Of a DNA stretch of 64,000 nucleotides, positions 41,948 through 50,590 are shown piece after piece. Every line of letters starts with the position of its first letter. The stretch's first letter is position 1. Position numbers and translations under genes: made by a program. Source of the DNA: Acidobacteria bacterium Ga0074141 (GTDB taxonomy: Bacteria > Acidobacteriota > Blastocatellia > Pyrinomonadales > Pyrinomonadaceae); the NCBI GenBank assembly GCA_001464665.1, contig LNDP01000015.1, positions 248,001 through 312,000 on the forward strand. Direction: 5' to 3'. Below the pieces are notes generated by a model. That model made no database searches. It saw only the letters and a program-made list of their open reading frames with translations, and had not been told where the DNA came from.

Positions 41948-43299
41948 TCACCCCGGGAGGCCCCAAAGTTCCGGCGATCAGAAGCCGCGAGGCCCTTACT
42001 TACAGGTTTTGGCGATCGATCCGTATCTGCCACTCTAGGGATCAATCTGCGCAGACCGATGGCGAAGGCGATCGGATAATACACAAACCACAAGTATGCG
42101 ACAGAAGCAAAAAAGCTCGAAACGACATAGCCGATGATCGCGGCCCATGTGGCAACGACCAGATAATAGACACGATCAACCCTTGCGGTCGGAAACAGTT
42201 CCTTTTCGATGCGCGAAAGGGAACGCAGAGGGTAGAAGATCAAGATCAGATAGGCCGCAAAAGCCAACCAGCCTAGCTCGGATGAGACTTGCGTGTAGGC
42301 GTTGTGGGTCTCAAGGCTTTGCGGGCCATATGTCACGCTATTGCCCAAACCTACGCCTATAGGATTTCTGATCGTCGTCACGATCGACCGGGTCAGGGCA
42401 TCTTGTCGTTGGCTATAAGACCCGGAGGCATCCAGGGTCGAATCAAAGATCGAAACGATCCGCGTTCCGATATTTCCCGGTGCGAAAAGTATAAGGACGA
42501 AAAGAAACAAACCCGCAACGGCGAGCGCCTTCGTTTTCCGACCGCGTCCGAGCCGACTTAAAAGAGCGATGGTGATCGTTGCAATCCCGATCAATCCGCT
42601 CCGAGACTGAGTAAGCGTAACCGCTATGAGCATGAGCAGTGCCCCCGCAAGAAGGAGCGTCCGGAACAGAATATTCGTCGTGAAGAAAGCGAGTCCTATC
42701 GCGATCGGGACGAACATCACCAAGTGCAGTGACATGTCGTTCGGGTTACCAAACATGCCGCCGTAATCGACCACGATCCGATAACCTTCTATCTCAAAGA
42801 TACCTCGGCTGTAGAGATCATACGTCTGATAGCTCAGATAGATGCCGATCGCCACGCCGAGGTACATTATTATTCTGACGCGCCGCAATGTGGTCAAGAC
42901 ATTAGTAGTAAAGAAAAAGACAAGCAAAAGGGGTAAGAAAGGATCATTGAATCTTTCCCATGCGAGGCCGGGATCGCGAGCGATCGGTATGCTGATAAGA
43001 GCAAATGCCCCCATCACGAAAAGGCATTTAACTTCGACCGAAAGCCGACCGAGCAATCCGCCGCGCATCAATTCTGTTGCAAAGAAAGAGGCCAAAGCAC
43101 CAAAAGCGCTGACCATCGGAAGAGACCTGATGACGGGAATTGTTGGATAGAACTCGTGTGGCCGAAAATATACCGCGAAAGCAAAGACAGAAACAAAGAA
43201 AAAAGTGACCGAATGGCCAACTGACTCAGGCTCGTTCGCGACCCGTGTCGCTAGCGTTTCACTACCGACCATATGTTTACTTACGGATCGATCGATCAC
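41944..43299 (-). CDS. O-antigen ligase/polymerase family membrane protein (XrtA O-ligase-like)
   Basis: A 451-residue protein with about eleven helices. S-V-F-A-F-A-V-Y-F-R-P-H-E at the first helix is characteristic of the exosortase-A-associated O-glycosylation-ligase group. G-N-P-N-D-M-S-L, T-Q-S-R-S-G-L and N-P-I-G-V-G-L-G-N with T-H-N-A-Y-T-Q-V-S-S-E-L-G are the WaaL/Wzy-type periplasmic loops. It should polymerise repeat units or attach them to protein or lipid. The start GTG 43299 has a GGGGTG seven bases upstream; ATG 43272 is an alternative. It overlaps the GT2 gene (ATGA). Confidence 0.87.
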   Translation of the reverse strand: MIDRSVSKHMVGSETLATRVANEPESVGHSVTFFFVSVFAFAVYFRPHEFYPTIPVIRSLPMVSAFGALASFFATELMRGGLLGRLSVEVKCLFVMGAFALISIPIARDPGLAWERFNDPFLPLLLVFFFTTNVLTTLRRVRIIMYLGVAIGIYLSYQTYDLYSRGIFEIEGYRIVVDYGGMFGNPNDMSLHLVMFVPIAIGLAFFTTNILFRTLLLAGALLMLIAVTLTQSRSGLIGIATITIALLSRLGRGRKTKALAVAGLFLFVLILFAPGNIGTRIVSIFDSTLDASGSYSQRQDALTRSIVTTIRNPIGVGLGNSVTYGPQSLETHNAYTQVSSELGWLAFAAYLILIFYPLRSLSRIEKELFPTARVDRVYYLVVATWAAIIGYVVSSFFASVAYLWFVYYPIAFAIGLRRLIPRVADTDRSPKPVSKGLAASDRRNFGASRGE

Positions 43300-43414
43300 G
43301 CATCATCACCCCAAGACGATCAATCGGCCGAGCCACGGTTCGATTCAAAACTTGGCCCCGAATTGCAGCCGTATACGCTCAAAGCCATCTTCCAACTAAT
43401 GAAGATAACAAGAT

Positions 43415-44398
43415 TCAATCCGGTTTTTGTCTGCTTCGGGCAGAACGATCTGTAAGAATTATTCCGCCGAAACCGACAAGAAAGGCCGAGGTTCCGTTAA
43501 ACCCTATTCGTTCGAACCTTCGGTTCATCGAGGTCATTTCACGAACCCACGTAATTCCACCATCGTTCGTTCTTAAAACTACTCCATCGTCACCCGCGGC
43601 GAAACCCGTCTTAAAATCAACAAAGTACACGTCATTCAGATCGCTATCGACGCCGGGACTTACATCCTGCCATTTTTTGCCCCCATCTTGTGTTGAGAAG
43701 ATCCGTCCCTTGGCTCCGACAGCCCAGCCGAGCTTCGTGTCGACGTAAAAAACCGAATTGAAACGCGAGCGGGAAGCTGGAACCGAGGCAGGCATCCAAG
43801 TCCCACCGGCGTCTTCCGTGTAGAGGATCGTGCCATTTCCGCCGACTATTGTACCGTGGCTTTGACTTGTCATCTGGCCCGCCATTAGCAAGGCTTTAGA
43901 GCTAAAACGAGTCCTTATGAATCTGCTCTGGTCCGTTGTTGGCGCAAGTATCGTTCCCATCTCACCGACAATGAACACTATACCTCCGTTGAAACCCGGA
44001 ACGATACGGACAAAGCGCTCAGGGCCGGATTCGATGGCTATAGGCGACCAGGAGTCCCCACCGTCGGCCGTTTCAAAGAGTTCGGTTGATACACCACTGC
44101 TTCCAAAAGGGCCTGCCTCGGCCAGTATCCAACCCCGTTTCGGGCTCGAAAAGAAGACATCTCTTATATCATTCGCGGTCGGGCTTGTGGCTTTCGACCA
44201 TTGAACACCACCGTCGGTCGAACGTAAAAGAATGCCGTCAGACCCGCCGATCCATCCGTTTCTTGCATCAGGAAAATGGATTGCACGAAGCCATGCGAGC
44301 GATCCGGAATCGACGCGGACCCACGGTTCCGCTGCAAAGAGATTTCCAAAAGCAGCAAAAGCAAGGACAATGGCACTTGAAAGAAATAGAAGCCTCAT
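43415..44398 (-). CDS. Ycf48-like secreted beta-propeller protein
   Basis: A 327-residue protein with a signal peptide at about residues 1-23 (L-L-F-L-S-S-A-I-V-L-A-F-A-A-F). It has repeated blades of about 40 residues: G-W-I-G-G-S-D-G-I-L-L-R-S-T-D-G-G, G-W-A-V-G-A-K-G-R-I-F-S-T-Q-D-G-G, and G-F-A-A-G-D-D-G-V-V-L-R-T-N-D-G-G-I-T-W. These match the Ycf48/BNR-type propeller. In cyanobacteria Ycf48 assists photosystem II assembly; here it lies between export and ligase genes, so it probably scaffolds the polysaccharide export or an outer-surface complex (inference). It lies ten bases from the export gene's stop. Confidence 0.85.
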   Translation of the reverse strand: MRLLFLSSAIVLAFAAFGNLFAAEPWVRVDSGSLAWLRAIHFPDARNGWIGGSDGILLRSTDGGVQWSKATSPTANDIRDVFFSSPKRGWILAEAGPFGSSGVSTELFETADGGDSWSPIAIESGPERFVRIVPGFNGGIVFIVGEMGTILAPTTDQSRFIRTRFSSKALLMAGQMTSQSHGTIVGGNGTILYTEDAGGTWMPASVPASRSRFNSVFYVDTKLGWAVGAKGRIFSTQDGGKKWQDVSPGVDSDLNDVYFVDFKTGFAAGDDGVVLRTNDGGITWVREMTSMNRRFERIGFNGTSAFLVGFGGIILTDRSARSRQKPD

Positions 44399-44408
44399 TC
44401 TAAATAGC

Positions 44409-45158
44409 CTAGAGCGGGCTGCCGAACAGGATCCTGACAGCGCTTGCCCGGCCGATGATATCGAAGATCTTTGTCAGGCTCCAGCGCTTCTCGGGTACGA
44501 TTATTTGGTCGCCCGGCAGCAAATATGGCACCGGCTCCCGGCCCTTAAGAACTTGTTCAAGGTCTACCACGGACTGCGAGAGCTGGCCGTTTCGGTCCAT
44601 ACGGACCAGGACTACCCGATTGCGGTCGCCTTTTTCCGCAATTCCACCGGCTTCGGCGATCGCTTCGTAAAGTGAGTATCGCCGGTTCATCGGCTTGATG
44701 CCGGGCGTCGCGACCCGCCCGAGGACGCTGAACCGGGCCGAGCCTACCTTGTCGAGCGTGACCGTCACCTGCGGGTCGATAATGTATTCGTTTAGCTCGC
44801 GTTGGATGATCTCGGCAACCTGTTCGGTCGTCTTCCCGCCCACAAAGATCCCGCCGCGTATCAATGGGTACGCGATCCTTGATGTCGGCGGAACGACGAT
44901 CCCTGATTTCGAGTAGTTCGCATGCCCGAATACATCCACTGAGATCACATCCTCCGGCCCCAGGACATACTCCGCAAGAAAATTGTTGTAAAAGGGAAGT
45001 AGCGATTCTTCGTCATCCTGGCCCGCGGCGTTAGTGTTCGCGGGCGGTGTCCCCGCCGTTTGCGGAACTGTGTCATCTCCGGCAGTTTGGGCGCGGGCCT
45101 CGGCCCCAAAAAGTATTCCTGAGAATAATACCACCAAAAAAACGTTTCTAATTCTCAT
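44409..45158 (-). CDS. Outer-membrane polysaccharide export protein (OPX/Wza family)
   Basis: A 249-residue protein with a signal peptide at residues 1-23 (L-V-V-L-F-S-G-I-L-F-G-A-E-A-R-A, cleavable by signal peptidase I; no lipobox Cys). E-Y-V-L-G-P-E-D-V-I-S-V-D-V-F-G-H is the Poly_export (PES) motif, V-G-G-K-T-T-E-Q-V-A-E follows, and R-V-A-T-P-G-I-K-P with E-A-I-A-E-A-G-G is the SLBB domain. It forms the outer-membrane conduit for the polymer. The C-terminal 25 residues (R-W-S-L-T-K-I-F-D-I-I-G-R-A) may form the amphipathic membrane helix. AGGTGA upstream supports the ATG. It is followed by the Ycf48-like gene 10 bases downstream. Confidence 0.9.
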   Translation of the reverse strand: MRIRNVFLVVLFSGILFGAEARAQTAGDDTVPQTAGTPPANTNAAGQDDEESLLPFYNNFLAEYVLGPEDVISVDVFGHANYSKSGIVVPPTSRIAYPLIRGGIFVGGKTTEQVAEIIQRELNEYIIDPQVTVTLDKVGSARFSVLGRVATPGIKPMNRRYSLYEAIAEAGGIAEKGDRNRVVLVRMDRNGQLSQSVVDLEQVLKGREPVPYLLPGDQIIVPEKRWSLTKIFDIIGRASAVRILFGSPL

Positions 45159-45231
45159 CGTTCTTCACCTGTTTGCGTCCATTCTCCCGGCTATGCGGTG
45201 CCCCGTATCCCTGCATGAGGGTCTTGTTCTT

Positions 45232-46617
45232 CTATCGGCTGCCGCGTCCAAAGAGTATTGTCTTGAATGTTTCAAACAATATCACAAGATCGAGTGACAG
45301 CGACTGATTCTTTATATAGTAAAGATCGTATTCCAGCTTCTTTTTCGACTCTTCTACCGATGCACCATATGGAAAATTCACCTGTGCCCATCCGGTCAGT
45401 CCGGGCGGGACAAGGTGCCGGTATTCATAGAATGGGATTGCTTCGGCAAGTTTCGCGACGAACTCCGGACGTTCGGGCCTGGGCCCTACGAAACTCATAT
45501 CCCCTTTCACGATGTTCCAGAATTGCGGGATCTCGTCAAACCTCAGCTTTCTAATAATTCGGCCGACCCTTGTAATGCGATCATCCCCTTCGCTCGCCCA
45601 GACCGCACCGTTCTCTTCGGCATCCGTCCGCATTGAGCGGAACTTGAGGAGGACGAACCGCTTGCCATGCTTGCCGACCCGAGTTTGCTTGTAGAGGACC
45701 GGTCCGCGCGAATCAAGTTTTACGGCGATAGCGGTCAGGAGGGCGATCGGAAACGAAACCATCATTCCAACCAAAGCAAGAAGTCTTTGCGATACATCTC
45801 GGAAGCTCTGCATGAACCGAGTCTCTCTCGGCCGGGCCGAGAAAATCAGCCACGAGGGCAGCAAGCTGTCCAAATGGACCTTGCCGGTAATGCGTTCTAG
45901 ATAGGTCGTTGATTCTTCTATGCTCAGGTTTCCTGAGAGTCGAAGCTTCAGCAGCATATCTAGCGGGAACTTGCCGCGGCGGTCCGAAACGCCGACGACG
46001 ACCCTCGTGATGCCCTCTTCGGCGATGACCCGTTCCAGTTCGTCAAGCCGGCCCTTGAATTCTAGGGCGGAACTCGGGCGGTTCCCGTTGAGCTTCTCGC
46101 CGCAAACATACCCGACGATCCGGTAGCCAAGGTCACGTCGTTTCAAGGTCGCGTAATTCATCTCATCCAGCGATGACCCGCTTCCGACCAAAATGACCCG
46201 TTCCCCGATCTCCGGATGGCCAAGGTAGTAGTGGATCACCACCCTTGAAGCCAAAAGGAACATCAAGATGATCGGGGCTGAAAGGGCCGCGACGCCGCGC
46301 CCGACCATTAGTTGGGGAAAGAAAAAGTATATCAGCGCCAGAAACAGCCACGTCGTCCCGAGCGACTGGATCAGCCTCACCAGCATTTCACGCCGGCTGC
46401 TTATGACCGAAAAGTCGTATAGATCAAAAACGTAGAGCGACCCGATGCTGGCGGCCATAGCGAAAGCGATCTTGAGCTCGGTAAATTCATCTCCGAGCCA
46501 GGCCTCGGCATCACTCAAACCCAATCGCCCAACGGCAGCAAGCACGAATCCTAGGAATACGAATACAATATCCGCAAAGAGTAATAAAACGGCTCTTGAT
46601 GTTAGGCGGCTATTCAT
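45232..46617 (-). CDS. Polyprenyl-phosphate sugar-phosphate transferase (initiating transferase, EpsB/WcaJ family)
   Basis: A 461-residue protein with four to five N-terminal helices, a central CoA-binding-like domain (R-V-I-L-V-G-S-G-S) and the C-terminal bacterial sugar transferase domain (PF02397). Key blocks are L-D-S-R-G-P-V-L-Y-K-Q-T-R-V-G, F-V-L-L-K-F-R-S-M-R-T-D-A-E, K-L-R-F-D-E-I-P-Q-F-W-N-I-V-K-G-D-M-S-F-V-G-P-R-P-E and G-L-T-G-W-A-Q-V. It moves a sugar-1-phosphate to undecaprenyl phosphate to begin each repeat unit. It lies downstream of the kinase gene by 38 bases and is the first biosynthetic enzyme in the transcript. Confidence 0.93.
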   Translation of the reverse strand: MNSRLTSRAVLLLFADIVFVFLGFVLAAVGRLGLSDAEAWLGDEFTELKIAFAMAASIGSLYVFDLYDFSVISSRREMLVRLIQSLGTTWLFLALIYFFFPQLMVGRGVAALSAPIILMFLLASRVVIHYYLGHPEIGERVILVGSGSSLDEMNYATLKRRDLGYRIVGYVCGEKLNGNRPSSALEFKGRLDELERVIAEEGITRVVVGVSDRRGKFPLDMLLKLRLSGNLSIEESTTYLERITGKVHLDSLLPSWLIFSARPRETRFMQSFRDVSQRLLALVGMMVSFPIALLTAIAVKLDSRGPVLYKQTRVGKHGKRFVLLKFRSMRTDAEENGAVWASEGDDRITRVGRIIRKLRFDEIPQFWNIVKGDMSFVGPRPERPEFVAKLAEAIPFYEYRHLVPPGLTGWAQVNFPYGASVEESKKKLEYDLYYIKNQSLSLDLVILFETFKTILFGRGSR

Positions 46618-46655
46618 TCTGCTTTTAACCGATCTTTCCCGGCGACCGCCACTGG

Positions 46656-47657
46656 CTACTTTTCACGCTTCGAACGGTAATTCGAGTAGTAGTAATAGTC
46701 ACGACTGACCAGGGCTTCTTCCGATCGGTTGATCACTACGGCCAGAAGTTTTTGCTTCGGGAGCGTACGGATGACCCGGTCCAATTCTTGATAATTCACC
46801 TGATTCGTTCCGACGACCAATATTCCGGCGTCTGCTACCTCGAGGATCGCAGCGGCATCGGCGAAAAGGCTCATCGGTGGGGCGTCAAAGATCGTGAGAT
46901 CGAACGCTTCTATCAACTTGTCGTGCAGGTCACGGAATTTTGAGCTCGAGATCAGCTCCGCCACGTCTTCCCGCAACCGGCCGCCATGGATCAGGCCTAA
47001 GCCCGACGGTTCGAGGATGTTTAGCGCTTTCTCGAAGGGTTGCCCATCTCTCAATAGCTCCGCCAGGCCGTATGAATCTTGGTGCCCGAGATATTCTGCT
47101 AGGCTTGGCTGTCGAAGGTCCGCATCGACCAGGGCCGCACGGATCCCGTCCGTCTGTGCAAGGAGCCAGGCCAGATTTATCGCGGTTATTGTCTTGCCCT
47201 CGCCCGAACCGAAACTTAACACGACCACACTGCGGAGCCCGGTTTCGTTCTTTTTGTTGATCAATTGGGTCCTGAGTGCCCGGTAGTCTTCGGTGTATAC
47301 CGACTCAGGTTCGCGGATGGCCACCAGACGTTCATTGACGTCCGTCGGTGAAATGGTAAGGGTCGCAAACTCGTCCGGAGCCGCCGCGGCAACGAGGCAG
47401 TTCGCGTTAGACGCCTCGATTGGAACCCCGATCTGATGAATGCCCGAAGGGGCTGAAAAATCACCGGTTGGTTCGGTACGACTTTCTTCGGTCTTTGCGT
47501 TCGGACGCCCGAATTTCAGCTCGCGGACCGCGAACTCCGCGTTCTGATGCGGATCGCGGTTTGTCCGTTGAGACATATTGGACGTCGGGTCGAGTTTGTC
47601 CTCAGGCCGTGCTGGCGGGTTCTCAACTACTTTTTTTAAGGACTTAGAAAACCTCAT
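46656..47657 (-). CDS. BY-kinase/CpsD-like tyrosine autokinase
   Basis: A 333-residue cytosolic kinase. F-G-S-G-E-G-K-T at residues 149-156 is Walker A, A-L-V-D-A-D-L-R-Q-P-S is Walker A', and T-I-F-D-A-P-P is Walker B. The C-terminal Tyr cluster (Y-Y-Y-Y-S-N-Y near residue 323) is the autophosphorylation site. It controls chain length with the PCP protein encoded upstream. The N-terminal about 80 residues are variable and Pro/Asn-rich. ATG 47657 is used; M28 (47576) is possible. The Walker A Pro usual in this family is replaced, which is allowed. Confidence 0.9.
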   Translation of the reverse strand: MRFSKSLKKVVENPPARPEDKLDPTSNMSQRTNRDPHQNAEFAVRELKFGRPNAKTEESRTEPTGDFSAPSGIHQIGVPIEASNANCLVAAAAPDEFATLTISPTDVNERLVAIREPESVYTEDYRALRTQLINKKNETGLRSVVVLSFGSGEGKTITAINLAWLLAQTDGIRAALVDADLRQPSLAEYLGHQDSYGLAELLRDGQPFEKALNILEPSGLGLIHGGRLREDVAELISSSKFRDLHDKLIEAFDLTIFDAPPMSLFADAAAILEVADAGILVVGTNQVNYQELDRVIRTLPKQKLLAVVINRSEEALVSRDYYYYSNYRSKREK

Positions 47658-47791
47658 TGATAATAAAGACTACGGAAATCACCATTCCAACCCAAGTAAA
47701 CTGCAAATATGAGCAAAACCGTTGCCCCGAGAAAATGTCGAATCAGTGAAAGTTTCCCGATTCTGGAAAATGCCTCACTTCAACGGCCTGC

Positions 47792-48736
47792 CTAGAGCGG
47801 CTCAAAGCTTGTGACTTCTTCCTCCTCGTGGACCTTTGAGATCAGGTCACTGAATCCCCGTTCACTCAAAACCCTTGTATTCGCCTGTTCTGCCGCCTTT
47901 CGTTCACGCGAAAGAAGATTTTCCCGGTCCGGAAGAAGATCGAGGCTGGAGGCGACCTCCTCCACCATGGATCGATCTACGGACTTTTTATTGGCTGCAA
48001 ATGCTGCAATGAGGGAGTTATCGCAAAGGTTATTTACTTGTCTTGCAATTCCCTCAGAACATTGGAATATCAGTTCAATTGCCTCGCCACTAAAGATCGC
48101 ATCGTTTTTTGCACCCGCAAGTTTCATTCGTTCGACAATGAAACGCTCGACTTCACCAACATCACCAAGTATTGGCATCTCACACCGCAGCGCGATCCTC
48201 TGTTTCAATTGTCGCAGGTCACGCCGGCGAAGCCGCTCTTTAAGTTCCGGCTGGCCAGTCAAAATGATCTGAAGGAACTTTGAACTGTCAGACTCAAAAT
48301 TCAAAAGCAGACGGATCTCTTCCATTAATTCATCTGACAGCTCATGGGCTTCGTCCACGATCAACATCGTCCTAAGGCCGCGCTTATGCCTTTCCTCGAG
48401 CATTTTGCCCATTTCCAGGAGTAGCCCGGTCTTCGAATCGTGATCACCGAGGCCAAGCATTTCTGAAATGTGGTGATAGAACTCGTCGATAGTTAAGTGC
48501 GGGTTGAAGATATAGGCAGCGAGAACGCTCGAATCGAGACGGCGGATTATCCAGCGCAACGCCGTTGTTTTCCCGGTCCCGACCTCGCCCGTTAACATCA
48601 TCAGGCCTTTCGCCATCTCGACGCCGTAATATAAGCCAGCAAGCAATTCATTGTACTTCGGTGTGAAAACAATGAACCTCGGGTCAGGAGTCAGGCTGAA
48701 CGGGTAATCGTCTAATTCAAAAAATTCTTTATACAT
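47792..48736 (-). CDS. ExeA/GspA-type AAA ATPase, XrtA-associated
   Basis: A 314-residue soluble ATPase. The start M-Y-K-E-F-F-x-L-x-x-Y-P-F-S-L-T-P-D-P-R-F is nearly invariant in this family. G-E-V-G-T-G-K-T at 50-57 is Walker A and L-I-V-D-E-A-H-E-L at about 125-133 is Walker B. L-T-G-Q-P-E-L matches sensor-region motifs. It probably gives energy or control for assembly of the export machinery. In exosortase-A loci this gene lies with the kinase and the chain-length determinant, just as here. A gap of 134 bases separates it from the kinase gene. Confidence 0.92.
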   Translation of the reverse strand: MYKEFFELDDYPFSLTPDPRFIVFTPKYNELLAGLYYGVEMAKGLMMLTGEVGTGKTTALRWIIRRLDSSVLAAYIFNPHLTIDEFYHHISEMLGLGDHDSKTGLLLEMGKMLEERHKRGLRTMLIVDEAHELSDELMEEIRLLLNFESDSSKFLQIILTGQPELKERLRRRDLRQLKQRIALRCEMPILGDVGEVERFIVERMKLAGAKNDAIFSGEAIELIFQCSEGIARQVNNLCDNSLIAAFAANKKSVDRSMVEEVASSLDLLPDRENLLSRERKAAEQANTRVLSERGFSDLISKVHEEEEVTSFEPL

Positions 48737-48751
48737 CTAATGAAAGGCGCC

Positions 48752-50410
48752 TTAGCCGATCAACTCGAATAGCCGCGTTGCCGAGATCGCCAAAGCAAGC
48801 ACCGGCACCGCGGCCGCCGCAATTGCAATTCCCCCGGCCCGCAAGAACAAGGTTCGCCTCCTAGCTTGTACTACCTCGCCCTCGGTCAAGAGTGGCGGAA
48901 TTGCGGCCCAAACAGGGAGGCCTGTATAATACTCTGCGTCCACAACTGAGTTTATCCTGAAAAGCCGGGGAAATTCATAAAATGCCGTTAGAGCCAGACC
49001 AAAGAACAAGCCCGCCCCGATGCCACCAAATAAGAGAAATGTCTTCTTTGACGCGTTTTCGGGGGTTTCGGGGAGGTTAGCGGCGTCAACTATCTGGATA
49101 GTTTCGCCCTGGTCGTTAGATTCGCGTTCGACCTGCTGTTGAGCGGTGTTGAACTTTCGCAGCAGTTCGTCGTAGTTCGCTTTCGCCGAGGCATACTGGT
49201 TGTTGACGCCCTCAAGTGCGACCTTAACGTTTGGTATCAAGTTGATCCGGCTTTCAAGTTGCACGATCTGGGCTGAATTTTGCCTTATCTCGAGGTCTTT
49301 TGCCTGCATTTGGACGTCGATCTGCCGAATCTGCCCCTCAGCCTTTTCGCGCTCGATCTCTAGACTGCTTTTCTGTAGTTCTGCCCGCCGGTTTGCGGCG
49401 TCGTTCACCTGCTTGACACGGCTATCGGTTGTTCGGGCAAGCTTTTCGATCTCGTCATTCACTTTGGAGAGTTCGATCTGGGCCTGAACCACATCCGGAT
49501 GACGCTCGCGAAACTGCTTTTTCAAGTTCTCTAGCTTTGCTGCCACCTCGGTTCGTCGCGTGATCAACTCGGCATAGGCAGGCGTATCTTCAATGCGGGT
49601 CGCCTGAACAACGGCGTCCTGAGTTTCTTTCTGCCCAAAGTTCTCAACAAGACGGATCTGGCTATTAAGGGCCCGAACATTCTCAAACACGCGTCCCCGC
49701 TCCATCATCAAGGTTTCCTTTTCTTTGTAGATCGTCTGTTCGCGTTGACGCAGGCCTTGTAATTGTGCGATCAACCCTTGCGAAGACTCCGGCAGGGTCT
49801 CAATGTTGCTGGCCATGATCTGGAGTCGCTGCTGCTCAAGAGCGTCGAGGGAAGCCTTGGCCTGTTCAAGCTGAGTGTCGATGAACTCCTTTGTCGTTTC
49901 GGCACTCTCCTGAGAGGCGGAGAGCTGGGACGCGATGTAACGGTTCGCGAGTTCGGCCGTCACCTTTTGGGCGGTGACCGGATCCGTGTATTCGTAGCTT
50001 ATCCGAAACCCTACGACCTGCTGGCCTTCACCGCGTTCCGGTTCGACCAGGATGTCTCCCTTCATCTTCTCAGCGATGTCGCCAACCGGCATCCCGGCTG
50101 CAATGTCGCGAGGGTAGAGGCCATATTGCTCGACCAATTCAGAAAGAGAAGAACGACTAAGAACAGCGGAACCTATCGACTGCAGCCGATTCGAGAGATT
50201 TTCGTCGGTAAGAGATGGGGCGACCTTTTCGGATATCGAAGGAGGCGTGAGGGTAAGAAATGAGGTCGATTTGTATTTTTCGGGGAAGTCCTGGAGGCTG
50301 ATAGCTACCGCGAGAGCCACCGCAACGGTCGGCAAAATGAGCAGCCAAGCCCGGCGCTTCAGTATTCCTAAAATGTCACCGGGTGTCCGTTTTCTGAATG
50401 CAAGATTCAT
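48752..50410 (-). CDS. Polysaccharide chain-length determinant (Wzz/PCP family)
   Basis: A 552-residue inner-membrane protein. The N-terminal G-D-I-L-G-I-L-K-R-R-A-W-L-L-I-L-P-T-V begins the first helix. A long coiled-coil-rich periplasmic part (residues about 50-460, Gln/Glu/Arg-rich with R-E-R-H-P-D-V) follows. P-E-T-P-E-N-A-S-K-K-T and a second helix at about 465-485 close the PCP core. A further helix lies near 525-545. It sets chain length with the kinase. The start ATG 50410 has AAGGA six bases upstream. It is the first biosynthetic gene, so the operon's main promoter is expected in the 180-base gap before it. Confidence 0.9.
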   Translation of the reverse strand: MNLAFRKRTPGDILGILKRRAWLLILPTVAVALAVAISLQDFPEKYKSTSFLTLTPPSISEKVAPSLTDENLSNRLQSIGSAVLSRSSLSELVEQYGLYPRDIAAGMPVGDIAEKMKGDILVEPERGEGQQVVGFRISYEYTDPVTAQKVTAELANRYIASQLSASQESAETTKEFIDTQLEQAKASLDALEQQRLQIMASNIETLPESSQGLIAQLQGLRQREQTIYKEKETLMMERGRVFENVRALNSQIRLVENFGQKETQDAVVQATRIEDTPAYAELITRRTEVAAKLENLKKQFRERHPDVVQAQIELSKVNDEIEKLARTTDSRVKQVNDAANRRAELQKSSLEIEREKAEGQIRQIDVQMQAKDLEIRQNSAQIVQLESRINLIPNVKVALEGVNNQYASAKANYDELLRKFNTAQQQVERESNDQGETIQIVDAANLPETPENASKKTFLLFGGIGAGLFFGLALTAFYEFPRLFRINSVVDAEYYTGLPVWAAIPPLLTEGEVVQARRRTLFLRAGGIAIAAAAVPVLALAISATRLFELIG

Positions 50411-50590
50411 TGTTCGTCCTTCTCTGCGTAGACATTTACCACGCTCAACCTCAATGCTCTACTCGAACCCCTGCTTGCAAGCTATTAGTAATAGCATATT
50501 CCCAGGACTCTTGTTGAACATAGATGATCTACGCGACTAACAGCGCTAATTGCTAAACGAATCCAAAATTTGGAGAGAAGGCTTTGATTG
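50411..50590. other. Short intergenic control region in front of the glycan operon
   Basis: A 180-base gap containing the perfect palindrome at 50481-50495 and, on the minus strand, TATGCT as a possible -10 just before it. No gene is visible. It is a good candidate for the main control region of the 48 kb locus. Confidence 0.45.
50481..50495. promoter_or_regulatory. Perfect palindrome GCTATTAGTAATAGC, operator candidate
   Basis: A seven-base inverted repeat around a central G, 71 bases upstream of the chain-length gene. A minus-strand -10-like TATGCT overlaps its edge. Perfect palindromes of this size are typical of dimeric helix-turn-helix regulators. Seen directly; regulator unknown. Confidence 0.5.
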
